In this document: positions 53,676-64,000 of the stretch, in pieces
Layout of the letters: every line of letters begins with the position of its first letter
How positions within the stretch are numbered: position 1 is the stretch's first letter
From: Chelydra serpentina
Taxonomy: Eukaryota; Chordata; Testudines; Chelydridae
DNA length: 64,000 nt
Reading direction: 5' to 3'
Assembly (NCBI GenBank): GCA_037349315.1
Contig: JBAIAC010000026.1
Location: 2,790,001-2,854,000, forward strand
Translations under genes and position numbers: made by a program
Notes under the pieces: generated by a model
The model's database searches: none
What the model was told of the DNA's origin: nothing
The model's input: the letters and a program-made list of their open reading frames with translations, nothing else

Positions 53676-54311
53676 TGTGATACAGGAGGGCCAGGGAGCA
53701 GCAGTAGGAGAGTGTGAGGGGGAAATATATAAGCCCTAGGCTAATTAAGGCGTGGCTCCCTGGAGACTAGGGAGGGTGGCTACAGGTTAATTGGAGCACC
53801 TGCAGTCAATTAAGGCCCTGTCAGGAACCTAATAAAACCCCCTGCTTCAGGTAGACAGGGGAGAAGGAGGAAGGAGTTGGAGCAGAGTGATTTGGTGGTG
53901 GAGCAGTTTGAAGGAGTTGGAGCAGAGTGGTTTGGTGGTGGAGCAGAGAGCAGTTTGGAGGAAAGCAGAGGAGAGTTTGGAGAAGTGCTGTGGTGGGCTA
54001 AGAAGACCAAGACCCTAGGTAAAGGGACACCTGGCTTGTGCAGAGGGAAGGCAGGAAGCCCCACAAGCAGGAGAGGGAAGGCACCCAGGGGAAAGTATCA
54101 CTAGTACAAGTGGTTTACCCACTAACCTAGAGCCCCTGGGCTGGGACCCAGAGTAAAGGGTGGGCCTGGGTCCCTCCCTCTCCATTCCCCTTCTCTTGGA
54201 TACTAGTGGGACAGCTGATACCCCAGTTCAGGGGCAAGAAATGGCACCCTGAAACCCCCCACAAGAAGAGAGAGTGTGGGACCCTCATAGTAGTGCCAGC
54301 AATTTGCCACA
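53676..54311 (+). mobile_element. Solo LTR with 4-bp TSD
   Basis: It begins tgtgatacagg and ends atttgccaca, the TG...CA of LTRs, flanked by GCTG (53672-53675 and 54312-54315). A TATA box tatataa is at 53726-53732 and a polyadenylation signal aataaa at 53831-53836, both on +, give the orientation. A ggagttggagcagagtg-type segment is duplicated downstream (about 53873-53940). No internal retroviral sequence is present. Confidence 0.85.
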
Positions 54312-54906
54312 GCTGGAATTAATTAGCAGAAGATTTGATGTTAATGTGAATGCAATGAGCAGTCCTGTGGATATTTCATTGTGACTGGGTATCAATTAAC
54401 TAGCGGTTAGAAAGCAGTGTTGAGAGAGACTTATTTTAGTCAAAATGTCACCTCGGGGAAGTATTTTGGTTTCGTTCTTTTCTGGAAATGCAGAAAGATT
54501 GGGATAGGAGCAGGGACTCAGAATGTTGCTATTGAAAAGAAATGGAACACCTTTGGTTCCACATTTGCAAGAAAAATTCCTGACTACCTTTAGGCAGGGT
54601 TATGCGTTATGGGTTTGGTTTTCAGCAGCCTTGAGCATCCACAACTCGGCTGAAGTCCAGGATAGACATGTGGTCAGCTCTTCTGAAAACGATATGTACC
54701 TCCACTTCCAATGACCGCAATCAGAGAAAGGTCAGTTAGGTCTTTCAGTTCATTCCTCAAGGGCCTGTGCACAATTTGTCCTTATCTGGTGCAGTTTCAC
54801 ATGATTCAAGAAATTGAGCTACCACCATTTCCGTTAAGAAGCTTTCCCAAAGTCTAAAATCTCACTGCTCGCAAATGCTATCCTTCTATTCATGCTAAAT
54901 TGAGAT

Positions 54907-55092
54907 GGGGGGGGGAGATAGCTCAGTGGTTTGAGCATTGGCCTGCTAAACCCAGGGTTGTGAGTTCAATCCTTGAGGGGGCCATTTGGGGAGCTGGGGC
55001 AAAAATTGGGGATTGGTCCTGCTTTGAGCAGGGGGTTGGACTAGATGATCTACTAAGGTCCCTTTCAACCCTGATATTCTATGATTCTATGA
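54907..55092 (+). mobile_element. Cry-type SINE
   Basis: Full-length plus-strand copy: gagatagctcagtggtttga, then B-box gttcaatcc near 54966-54974, and a CR1-like tail ending ttctatgattctatga near 55092. Confidence 0.92.
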
Positions 55093-55269
55093 AAAGCAAT
55101 CTCCCCTTTTATTTAAAAAAAACAAACTGTGACGTGTGCTTGAAAATGCGAAGCGAATGTGACCTGAAGGCCAGAAACCGGAAGACAAAGAGAGAGGACC
55201 TCACATTTATTATTTTAAAACCAAGCTCATGATTCTTGAAAGCTTCGGGTTGGCAATACTGAACTGAAT

Positions 55270-55927
55270 ACAATGGATGAGAAGCTGGATATGAGTCAGC
55301 AGTGTGCCCTTGTTGCCAAGAAGGCCAACGGCATATTGGGCTGCATTAGTAGGAGCATTGCCAGCAGATCGAGGGACGTGATTATTCTACTCGGCACCGG
55401 TGAGGCCATATCTGGAGTATTGCATCTAGTTTTGCCCCCTCCCCTACAAAAAGGATGTGGACAAATTGGAGAGAGTCCAGAGGAGGGCAATAAAAATGAT
55501 CAAGCAACTGGGGCACATGACTTATGAGGAGAGGCTGAGGGAACTGGGGTTATTTAGTCTGCAGAAGAGATGAGTGAGGGGGGATTTGATAGCAGCCTTC
55601 AATTACCTGAAGGGAGGTTCCAAAGAGGATGGAGCTCGGCTGTTATCAGTGGTGGCAGATGACGGAACAAGAAGCAATGGTCTCAATTTGCAGTGGGAAA
55701 GGTCTAGGTTGGATATTAGGAAAAACTATTTCACTAGGAGGGTGGTGAAGCACTGGAATGGGTTACCTAGGGAGGTGGTGGAATCTCCATCCTTAGAGGT
55801 TTTTAAGTCCCGGCTTGACAAAGCCCTGGCTGGGATGATTTAGTTGGTGTTGGTCCTGCTTTGAGCAGGGGGTTGGACTAGAACCTCCTGAGATCTCTTC
55901 CAACCCTAATCTTCTATGATTCTATGA
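55270..55927 (+). mobile_element. CR1 LINE 3' part with frameshifts
   Basis: The frame starts [20 protein letters not shown], then breaks near 55395 and 55570. It resumes as [20 protein letters not shown] through [20 protein letters not shown] to AGMI at 55843. The 3' UTR ends ttctatgattctatga at 55927. The KKDVDKL position reads gacaaattgg, i.e. lysine. An a-to-g change turns agaagagaagaatg into agaagagatgagtg. Confidence 0.88.
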
Positions 55928-56167
55928 AGTCAAATGTGCATGTGACTGGCAGCTGACCAGCCCAGTATGCATAACTCTGAGCAGCAAGAGTACCTCTTGG
56001 GAGTTTTACAGCAACTTCTCCAGCCTATTCAGGAGTGATATCAACTAGTTCACAAGGGAGGAGTTCTATCGATATGCCTATGCATGGTGATTCTCTGGAC
56101 CCAGTTGCAGTGGTATTTCACAATGCCCCCTTGAGGTAGGGTACTGAGGCACAGCGAGATTAAGAGT

Positions 56168-56275
56168 ATATCTACACTGTAGGTGTACCTCACCTAACTT
56201 TGAACTTGCTTGAACAACACTAGCAGTGAAGTCACAGCGGCACATGTTAGCCCCATCTGCCCAGGATGCAGGGTA
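56168..56275. repeat. Left half of a 'tatctacactgt' MITE
   Basis: agagtatatctacactgtag...cacatgttagccccatctgc matches the start of the 49908/63601-type elements and is cut by the CR1-like LINE beginning at 56276. Confidence 0.4.
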
Positions 56276-56912
56276 CATAAGAACGCCATACTGGGTCAGA
56301 CCAAAGGTCCATCTAGCCCAGTATCCTGTCTTCTGACAGTGGCCAATGCTGGGTGCCCCAGAGGGAATGAACAGAACAGGTAATCATCAAGTGATCCATC
56401 ACCTGTTGCCCATTCCCAGCTTCTGGCAAACAGAGGCTAGGGACACCATCCCTATCCATCCTGGCTAATAGCTATTGATGGACCTATCCTCCATGAACTT
56501 ATTTAGTTCTTTTTTGAACCCTGTTATAGTCTTGTCCTTCACAACATGCTCTGACAAGGAGTTCCACAGGTTGACTGTGCGTTGTGTGAAAAAATACTTC
56601 CTTTTGTTTGTTTTAAACCTGCAGCCTATTAATTTCATTGGGTGACCCCTAGTTTGTGTGTTATGAGAAGGAGTAAATAACACTTCCTTATTTACTTTCT
56701 CCATACTAGTCATGATTTTGTAGACCTCTATCATATCCCCCCATAGTCATCTCTTTTCCAAGCTGAAAAGTCCCAATCTTATTAATCTCTCCTCATATGG
56801 AAGCTATTCCATACCAGTAATAATTTGTGTTACCCTTTTCTGAACCTTTTCCAATATATCTTTTTTGAGATGGGGTAACTGCATCTGCATGCAAAATTCA
56901 AGATGTGGGCGT

Positions 56913-58100
56913 TGTGATGGGTTGGTATCACAGAAACCCCCTTGGAGCTGCCACCTGGTGTGCCAAGACTACTTCTGCCCCTGCTTTCTTGCCTTGTCCA
57001 TCTTGGGACTCCAGAATCCTGTCTGTTTTGAGCCAGACCCGCTAGTCTGCTGCAAACCCAGACCCAGGTCTGAACCACATCCCCTAATAGCAGTAGGCCT
57101 GCCTGGAAGCAGCTTAGGAAGTGTTCTTGCCTTTGACACCCAGGTGCCCAACTCCCAATGGGGTTTAAACCCTGAATAAATCCGTTATACCCTGTATAAA
57201 GCTTATACATGGTAAACTCATAAATAGTTCGCCCTCTATTTCACAGATAGAGAGGTATGCACAGCTGTTTGCCCCCCTCCAGGTACTAACACGTACTCCA
57301 GGTAACTTAATAAGTAAAAAGTGATTTTAATAAGTACAGAAAGTAGTATTTAAGTGGTTCCAAGTAGTAACAGACAGAACAAAGTGAATTACTAAGTAAA
57401 ATAAAATAAAACACGCACGTCTATGTCTAATCAAACTGAACACAGATAAAACCCTCTCCAGTTCCCGCAAACTTCCTTTTACAGGCTATGGTCCTCCTAG
57501 CCTGGGTCCCGCAATCGCTCAATCCCCCTATTGTCCTTGTCTTTGTTCCAGTCTCTTTCAGGTGTCAGTGGGGAGGTGGAGAGGCTCTCTCTTTAGCCAG
57601 CTGAAGACAAGATGGAGGGGGTCTCCCAGGGGTTTAAATAGAGTTTCTCCCCTGGGTGGATACCCCTCCCACTACCTGTGTAGCATCCAGTTACAAAGTG
57701 GAGTTTTGGGGTCACATGGGCAAGTCACATGTCCATGCACAACTCGGCACAACCAGCCCAGCCCCATTTTTGGCCGAGCTCAGATGTGGATTGGTGTCTG
57801 CAACGTCTTTTATCTGCTTAAGAGTTTCTTGATTGGGCTCTTAACCTGCACATTCCTTTCTCCAGACATTGGTCCAAAGCTCTTACAGAGGCTATGTATA
57901 AAACCAGCAAATATACAACCAATATTCATAACTTCAACTACAACAATGATGCATGCATACAAACAGGAGGAATAGATTCAGTCGATCATAACTTTTACAG
58001 AGATGTTACATGGCACATGTAGCACAAAACATATTCCAGTTACATCATATATACATTTATAAGCGTCCCCCCATAAAGTCTTATGGGTTACACCGTCACA
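56913..58100. mobile_element. Solo LTR, perfect 5-bp TSD
   Basis: A 1,188-base insert begins tgtgatgggttggtatcaca and ends ttacaccgtcaca (TG...CA). It is flanked by identical GGCGT (56908-56912, 58101-58105). It splits the minus-strand LINE exactly: LINE text is continuous if it and one TSD are removed. Orientation is uncertain; no coding. A fragment of the same family is at 30468-30532. Confidence 0.88.
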
Positions 58101-58230
58101 GGCGTACCATAGATTTATATGGAGGCATTATGATATTTTCTGTTTATTATCTATCCCTTTCTTAATGATTCCCAACATTCTAGTCACTTTTTTGACTGCC
58201 GCTGCACGTTGAGTGAATGTTTTCAGTGAA

Positions 58231-58488
58231 CTATCCACAATGACTCCAAGATCTTTCTTGAGTGGGAACAGCTAATTTAGACACCATCATTTTATATGTA
58301 TAATTGGGATTATGTTCTCCAATGTGCATCACTTTGCATTTATCAACCTTGAATTTCATCTGCCATTTTGTTGCCCAGTCACCCAGTTTTGTAAGATCCT
58401 TTTGTAGCTCTTCGCAGTCTGCCTGGGACTTAACTATCTTGAGTAGTTTTGTATCATCTGAAAATTTTGCCACCTCACTGTTTACCAC
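58231..58488 (-). pseudogene. LINE RT catalytic-box fragment
   Basis: The minus strand reads MVNSEVAKFSDDTKLLKIVK, then EELQKDLTKLGDWATKWQMK. The FSDD box replaces FADD of the other lineage; a conservative substitution that keeps both aspartates. Further RT pieces (58488-59000) have frameshifts. Part of the LINE at 56276-60590. Confidence 0.75.
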
Positions 58489-59763
58489 TTTTTCCAGATC
58501 ATTTATGAATATGTTGAATAGGACGGGTCCCAGTACAGGCCCCTGGGGGACCCCACTATTTACCTCTCTTCATTCTGAAAACTGACCATTTATTCCTACC
58601 CTTTGTTTCCTATCTTTTAACCAGTTACCGATCCATGAGAAAACCTTCCCTCTTATCCCATGACAACTTACTTTGCTTAAGAGCCTTTGGTGAGGGACCT
58701 CATCAAAAGCTTACTGAAAATCTAAGTACAGTATATCCATGGGATCCCTCTTGTCCACATGCTTGTTGACCCCCTCAAAGAATTCTAATAGATTGGTGAG
58801 GCATGATTTTCCTTTACAAAAACCATGTTGACTTTTCCCCAACAAATTATGTTCATCTATATGTCTGACAATTTTGGTCTTTACTATAGTTTCAGTTTGC
58901 CAGGTACTGCAGTTAGGCTTACCAGCCTGTAATTGCTGGGATCACCTCTGGAGTCCTTTTTAAAAATTGGCGTCACAGTATCTATCCTCCAGTCATTTGG
59001 TACAGAAGCTGATTTAAATGATAGGAGTTCTGCAATTTCACATTTTAGTTCCTTCAGAACTCTTGGGTGAATACCATCTGGTCCTGGTGACTTATTACTG
59101 TTTAGTTTATTCCAAAACTTCCTCTAATGACACCTCGATCTGGGACAGTTCCTCAGATCTGTCACCTAAAAAGAATGGCTCAGGTTTGAGAATCTCTCTC
59201 TCTCATCCTCAGCCATGAAGACCAATGCAAAGAATTCATTTCATTTCTCGTCAATGGCCTTATCGTCCTTGAGTGCTTCTTTAGCATCTCGATCGTCCAG
59301 TGGCTCCACTGGTTGTTTAGCGGGCTTCCTGCTTCTGATGTACTTAAAAATGTTTTTGCTATTACTTTTGAGCCTTTGGCTAGTTGTACTTTTTTTTTTT
59401 TGGCCTTCCTAATTATATTTTTACACTTCATTTACCAGAGTTTATGCTCTTTTCTGTTTTCGTCACTAGGATTTAACTTCCATTTTTTAAAGGATGCCTT
59501 TTTGCCTCTGACTGCTTCTTTTACTTTGTTGTTTAACCACAGTGGCACTTTTTTGGTTCTCTTACTATGTTTTTTAATTTGGGGTTTACATTTAAGTTGA
59601 GCCTCTATTATGGTGTCTTTGAAAAGTGTCCATGCAGCTTGCAGGGACTTCACTTTTGGCGCTGTACCTTTTAATTTCTGTTTAACTTCCTCATGTTTGT
59701 GTAGTCCCCCTTTCTGAAATTAAATGCTACAGTGTTGGGCAGGTGTGGTGTTTCCCAGCTGTA

Positions 59764-59930
59764 ATCATAGAATATCAGGGTTGGAAGGGACCTTAGGAGG
59801 TCATCTAGTCCAACCCCCAGCAGGACCAATCCCCAATTTTTGCCCCAGATCCCTAAATGGCCCCCTCAAGGATTGAACTCACAACCCTGGGTTTAAGCAG
59901 GCCAATGCTCAAACCACTGAGCTAACCCTC
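59764..59930 (-). mobile_element. Cry-type SINE inside second-lineage LINE
   Basis: Minus-strand: atcatagaatatcagggttg at 59764 to actgagctaaccctc near 59930. An internal deletion removes 'ctgctcaaag' (accccc agcaggacc). It splits the endonuclease region of the LINE. Confidence 0.9.
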
Positions 59931-59982
59931 ACTTGTTAGACCAGAGCCTGTGCTCCACTTAGGACTAAATCAAGAGTGGACT

Positions 59983-60384
59983 CTACCCAGTCATATGGAG
60001 ATAGTTGAAATCCCCCACCATTATTAAGTTTTTTATTTTAATAGCCTCTCTAATCTCCCTGTGCATTTCACAGTGACTATCACCATCCTGGTCAGGTGGT
60101 CGGTAATAGATCCTTACTGCTATATTCTTATTATTCAAGCATGGAATTACTATCCATAGAGATTCTATGGTACAGTTTGGTTCATTTAAAATTTTTGCTT
60201 CTTTTGATTCTACGCTTTCTTTCACATATAATGCCACTCCCCAACCAGCACGACCTGTTCTGTTCATCTCATATATTTTGTACTCTGGTATTACTGTGTC
60301 CCATTGATTATCCTCATTCCACCAAGGTTCTGTGATGTCTATTATATCAATATCCTTATTTAATATGAGGCACTCTAGTTTCAC
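59983..60384 (-). pseudogene. LINE endonuclease fragment
   Basis: A 133-residue minus-strand frame: NKDIDIIDITEPWWNEDNQW, RAGWGVALYVKESVESKEAK, IAVRIYYRPPDQDGDSH and IMVGDFNYLHM. It is an AP-endonuclease of a CR1/L3-like LINE. The catalytic Glu of TETWW sits in a TEPWW variant. The SDH end is on the far side of the SINE. Upstream, RGKFLKCLYTNARSLNNKMG is in a shifted frame at 60356-60574. Confidence 0.82.
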
Positions 60385-60590
60385 CCATCTTATTATTTAG
60401 ACTTCTAGCATTTGTATATAAGCACTTTAAAAACTTGCCCCTTTTTGGCTGTCTGCCATTACATGATGTAATTGAATGGGCCTCTCTTTCATTTGACATA
60501 TTTGTGTGCTGCCATTGCTTCATTGCTGTTGGTACTCCTGCTAACTCAGGTGTATCTACACGTGCTTCAATCACACCACCTGAGTGCAGT

Positions 60591-62124
60591 GTACTCTAAT
60601 CTATTTGCCCAAGGTCTCTGGCAGAGTAGGGACTTGACTCTGGGTGTCCGGAATCCCAGGCCTCTGGACCAGCCTTCCTCTCCTCTGCTCTTCTCCAGCC
60701 CTGCTCTGGAAGGACGATTGATCAGTATGATGCTGGACAATTGAAGGCATGAGGCAAAAGGGAAATGAGGGGAAAGATCAGATGAGGAGCTTAGGGGATG
60801 CCTCCATGAAACCAGTGAACTCTGATGGAGTTTGGAGAAGATGAGCCGCTGTTAAGTCCATTCCCCACTTCCTCCTCTCTTTTTGGGGGCCATTTCCTCA
60901 AGTTCCTACTTAGGCAAAACTCCCATTAATTTCAGTGAGAGAGTTGCCTATGGACTGATTGAAGATTCTGCAATTTGATTCTGGTATCCTCTCCACCTTG
61001 TATCCCCTCTCTATACCTTTTACTTTTCTAAAACAGCAATTACTTTTTGTTTCAACCCTATGAAGTTTATTGTCTTATCTGTCAGTAATAAGCTTTCCTA
61101 TGGCCCCCGTCAGTTCCCTGAGGATGATCTCACTCCCATATTTTAAGTGTTTCACTTCTTGTTATTCATTTGTTTTTCCTCTGGTAAAAGACTTAGTGGT
61201 TTTGTGCTTCTCCTTAGCAGAAGCTACCAGTCATATTATCTTCCAGCGTGGCATCCCAGAGGGCTTCCACTTTAGGATGAAAGATTGTTATTATCTGGGC
61301 CCTGTGGTCCAATGAAGTTGCCTTAAGCTGTTCTATAAACCTGGGGGTAATTTAATAAGTGACTATAGATTTTCCATCTCGGGGGCTTTACTCTTCTCAT
61401 GAGTTGCTATTAACTGCAGTATTTATCACAAGAGGCTTCTCATTAGAAGGCAGTGTAGCTAGCAGCGTGGGTATAACCAAAAGGGATGGCCAAAACGTTC
61501 AGGCCTAGGTGGCTGATGCAAGGCCCTTAGGCCCAGATCCTCAAAGGCTTTAGGCTCCTCACTTCCATGGAAATCAATGAATGAAATCAGTGGAACCAAG
61601 AGGAGTTGAGACCCTAGCTGAGCACATGGGGAGGGGAAGGATTCATAGTAATTTCTGGGACCTCTGAATTGCAGTTCAGAAATGTTCACACTTTCTTTTG
61701 TTCTCCTCTCATGAGAGTTCATATGAGTGAAGTTTTGTGATTAGAAATGTTCATCAGAAGCACATTTCAGGCAGGGGCATCATTTGCTATGGATTAAGGG
61801 GTGCAGTTGCTCCCCCCCCCGACTTTGGTTTGCCCCACTGTCCCCAATGTATGTATATATGCTCCACTTCTCCCTCACCCCATTAGCATTTAATCACATA
61901 TAATGTTCTATATGCTGATATAATTTTACCCCTTCTGCCAGAAGTTTTCTGAAAAAAACCCTGATTTCAAGCCTGTAGCCAAGATTCAGTTAGTTAAGGG
62001 AATGAAAAATCATTTTATGGCAAAATGAAACTCGTTTCAGATGGAAACCTAAGTGACTTGGAAAGGACACGTCAGCCAGTGAGGAAACAGAAACAGCACC
62101 ATGCAACAAAAAGGGATATTCTCT
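60591..62124. other. Non-coding stretch with small C run
   Basis: About 1.5 kb. A C-run (61813-61822) lies in ggtgcagttgctcccccccc, perhaps a small MITE end. An exon-like stretch after an acceptor at 61230 (cttctccttagcag) reads into a stop after 31 residues and does not resemble HYDIN. Nothing else supported. Confidence 0.45.
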
Positions 62125-62845
62125 ATCCCTTTTTTGATGTTAGGAATCATTAAAAAAGGGACGGAGAATATCTTATTGCCCTTATACAAATCCATGGTGT
62201 GCCCACATCTTGAATACTGTGTACAAATGTGGTCTCCTTATCTCAAAAAGGATATACTGGCATTAGAAAAGGTTCAGAAAAGGACAACTAAAATGATTAG
62301 GGGTTTGGAATGGGTCCCATATGAGGAGAGATTAAAGAAGCTAGGACTTTTTAGCTTGGAAAAGAGGAGACTAAGGGAGGATATGATAGAGGTATATAAA
62401 ATTATGAGTGGTGTAGAGGAAGTGAATAAGGAAAAGTTATTTACTTGTTCCTATAATAGAAGAACTAGGGGCCACTACATGAAATTAGTGGGCAGCAGGT
62501 TTAAAACAAATAAAAGGAAGTTCTTCTTCACACAGTGCACAGTCAACCTGTGGAACTCCTTGCCTGAGGAGGCTGTGAAGGCTAGAACTATAACAGGGTT
62601 TAAAAGAGAACTGGATACGTTCATGGAGATGAAGTCCATTAATGGCTATTAACCAGGATGGGTAAGGAATGGTGTCCTTAGCCTCTGTTTGTCAGAGGGG
62701 GGTGATGGATGGCAGGAGAGAGATCACTTGATCATTGCCTGTTGGGTCCACTCACTCCGGGGCACCTGGCATTGGCCACTGTCCGTGGACGGGATACTGG
62801 GCTGGATGGACCTTTGGTCTGACCCAGTATGGCCTTTCTTATGTT
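62125..62845 (+). mobile_element. CR1-like LINE (second lineage) 3' end
   Basis: A long open frame (62101-62652) covers the C-terminal part of ORF2: [60 protein letters not shown] and [20 protein letters not shown]. The 3' UTR ends with ggtctgacccagtatggcct ttcttatg (split). Less decayed than the copy at 17665. Confidence 0.9.
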
Positions 62846-63600
62846 AACTTGGGGAACGAGGCACAAAGCTCAACTAGCAAATGCCAAGTATTGACTAGTT
62901 GATGAAGGGTCAAAGTTTCAAAAATACCTAAGTGATTTAGGAGATGAATGCCATTTTCAAAAGTGACTTAGGCACTTAAGAGCCTAAATGCCATTGAGAG
63001 TCTATGGGATCTAGGCTCCCAGGGGGCAGATTTTCAAAGTTATTTAGGCACTTAAGGAATAAATCCCTCTAGGTGCCTATCTGCATCTTTTTTAAATGTA
63101 GCCCTAAATTCCATTTTCAAGAGTGACACAGGCACCCAAGATTACGAATACAGTTAAATAAGGGACTTGTGGATATTAACCTAGAAGGACCAAAGCTTAC
63201 TCTCAAGGCCAGTTCATATTGCTGCTGCTCCAGTTCTTCTCCCTTTGCTTTCCAGGGAGAGACTGAGCACCTTTCTGCCCTGCAGCCTTCTTATAGGGCC
63301 CAGCCTGGCCCTGATTGGCTGCTTTCAAGCCTCCACTTTATTGGCTTCCAATAGGCCCTTCCAGGATTGGCTGGGGCTCTGTGCAGCCTCTCTGCCTTGC
63401 TTTAACCCCTTACACGCCAGAATGGAGCAGCTGCCCCACAACATGGCCATACTGTATCTGCATGGAAAGTGGTCTCTCTGTGAGGTGCAGCATGGCCTGC
63501 CCTCTTTACAGCCTGAAATACTCAGATGTTGGACATCAGCTACTCATACTCGGTTCCCGCAGCAGCTGGGAGCAGTGACAGCTGAGCGGTTTCATGCATA
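62846..63600. repeat. Palindrome-rich AT repeat and unique sequence
   Basis: 62930-63130 repeats 'aagtgacttaggcacttaag' and 'ttatttaggcacttaagg' around an inverted 'ccattttcaa' theme, typical of small palindromic repeats in turtles. The rest (63140-63600) shows no gene. Confidence 0.45.
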
Positions 63601-63861
63601 GGGTATGTCTGCACTGCAATCAGGACAGTATTCATAGACACACCTGAGCGAGCATTGATCAAAGGAGCTCAGTAAAAACAGCCGTGTAGCCATGGTCGCA
63701 TGGGCTAGCTGTCCAAGTATGTACCTGGGATTGTACTCGAGTAGCTAGCCCATGCTGCCACAGCTACACGACTATTTTTAGCCAGCCAGCTCAATCAAGG
63801 CTAGCTGTGATATGCCTATGTCTGCAGCAATCATGCCTCCTGATTGCCAGGTAGATACACC
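63601..63861. mobile_element. MITE with GGGTATGTCT ends
   Basis: The left end is gggtatgtctgcactgcaat (then cagg). The right end is gattgccaggtagatacacc (then c). Complementary over 'GGGT.T.TCT.C.CTG.CAATCAGG'-type positions with a few mismatches. ATA sits on both sides, a possible 3-bp duplication. Same family as 49908-50587. Confidence 0.65.
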
Positions 63862-64000
63862 CATATAGACATGAGCACCCTTCCTGGGACTTCACCCTGC
63901 CAAATTCTGGAGCGGTTGCATGGAGAGGATGGACGGGTTAGCTCTGGGAATTTCAAATCAATATTCTCCCTGTCGGGTGCAGGCATTTTCACAGCATGCT

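Larger units (their letters stand above)
56276..60590 (-). mobile_element. CR1-like LINE (second lineage), interrupted twice
   Basis: The minus-strand 3' tail is at 56276 (cataagaacgccatactggg). The 5' edge is near 60590. Net of a solo LTR (56913-58100) and a Cry-type SINE (about 59764-59930) this is about 2.95 kb, covering C-terminus, RT and endonuclease. Coding pieces include [20 protein letters not shown] (56465-56734), AKFSDDTKLLKIVKSQADCE (58231-58488) and the endonuclease at 59983-60384. Confidence 0.9.

Noticed and set aside
61231..61315. Exon-like stretch after a good acceptor
   Set aside because: It ends at a stop after about 31 codons, has no plausible donor and no similarity to HYDIN that I can see.

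Overview
The window reads as vertebrate nuclear DNA, most likely from a cryptodiran turtle. Two repeat signatures point there. One is a set of tRNA-derived SINEs whose 3' ends match the CR1 tail (turtle Cry/polIII SINEs). The other is many young CR1 LINEs ending in the ATTCTATGATTCTATGA microsatellite. There are no prokaryotic operons, CRISPR arrays or phage modules. Assignment to turtle rests on family recognition from memory, not on a database search.

The only host gene supported is on the + strand: five internal exons that I recognise as HYDIN, the giant ASH/MSP-repeat protein of the axonemal central pair (motile cilia). They lie at 7411-7649, 15085-15340, 19466-19609, 29687-29830 and 32206-32519. 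All have AG/GT borders and compatible phases (2, 0, 0, 0, 2), giving 1,097 nt of continuous coding sequence with no stop. No exon is visible upstream in 1-7410. None is visible in the 31 kb after 32519, so either the next intron is very long or a short exon was missed.

Everything else is intron or flank packed with transposable elements. CR1 LINEs occur in two lineages. One ends in TTCTATGATTCTATGA. The other ends in a 'tggtctgacccagtatggc' type tail. Copies range from a nearly complete one at 40.06-43.12 kb to 60-bp tails. There are six Cry-type SINEs, two MIR-like SINEs and two solo LTRs with target-site duplications (TSDs). A DIRS-type retroelement remnant (45.17-46.74 kb) abuts a 2.2-kb GC-rich tandem array (46.75-48.95 kb). 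A 3,950-bp Harbinger DNA transposon (20.18-24.13 kb) keeps TTA duplications, inverted ends and both genes (DDE transposase and Myb/SANT protein), each with frameshifts. At least seven small hAT-type MITEs still show 8-bp duplications. A Penelope-like repeat carries a hammerhead-ribozyme-like core on the minus strand.

The most informative observations are about element history. Two CR1 copies share the same premature TAA in ORF2. One CR1 has its 3' two kilobases inverted at abutting consensus positions. Internally deleted CR1 copies have microhomology at the junction. The tandem array contains a 488-bp higher-order duplication. Several nested insertions give a relative order of events. I found no convincing new multi-gene system.
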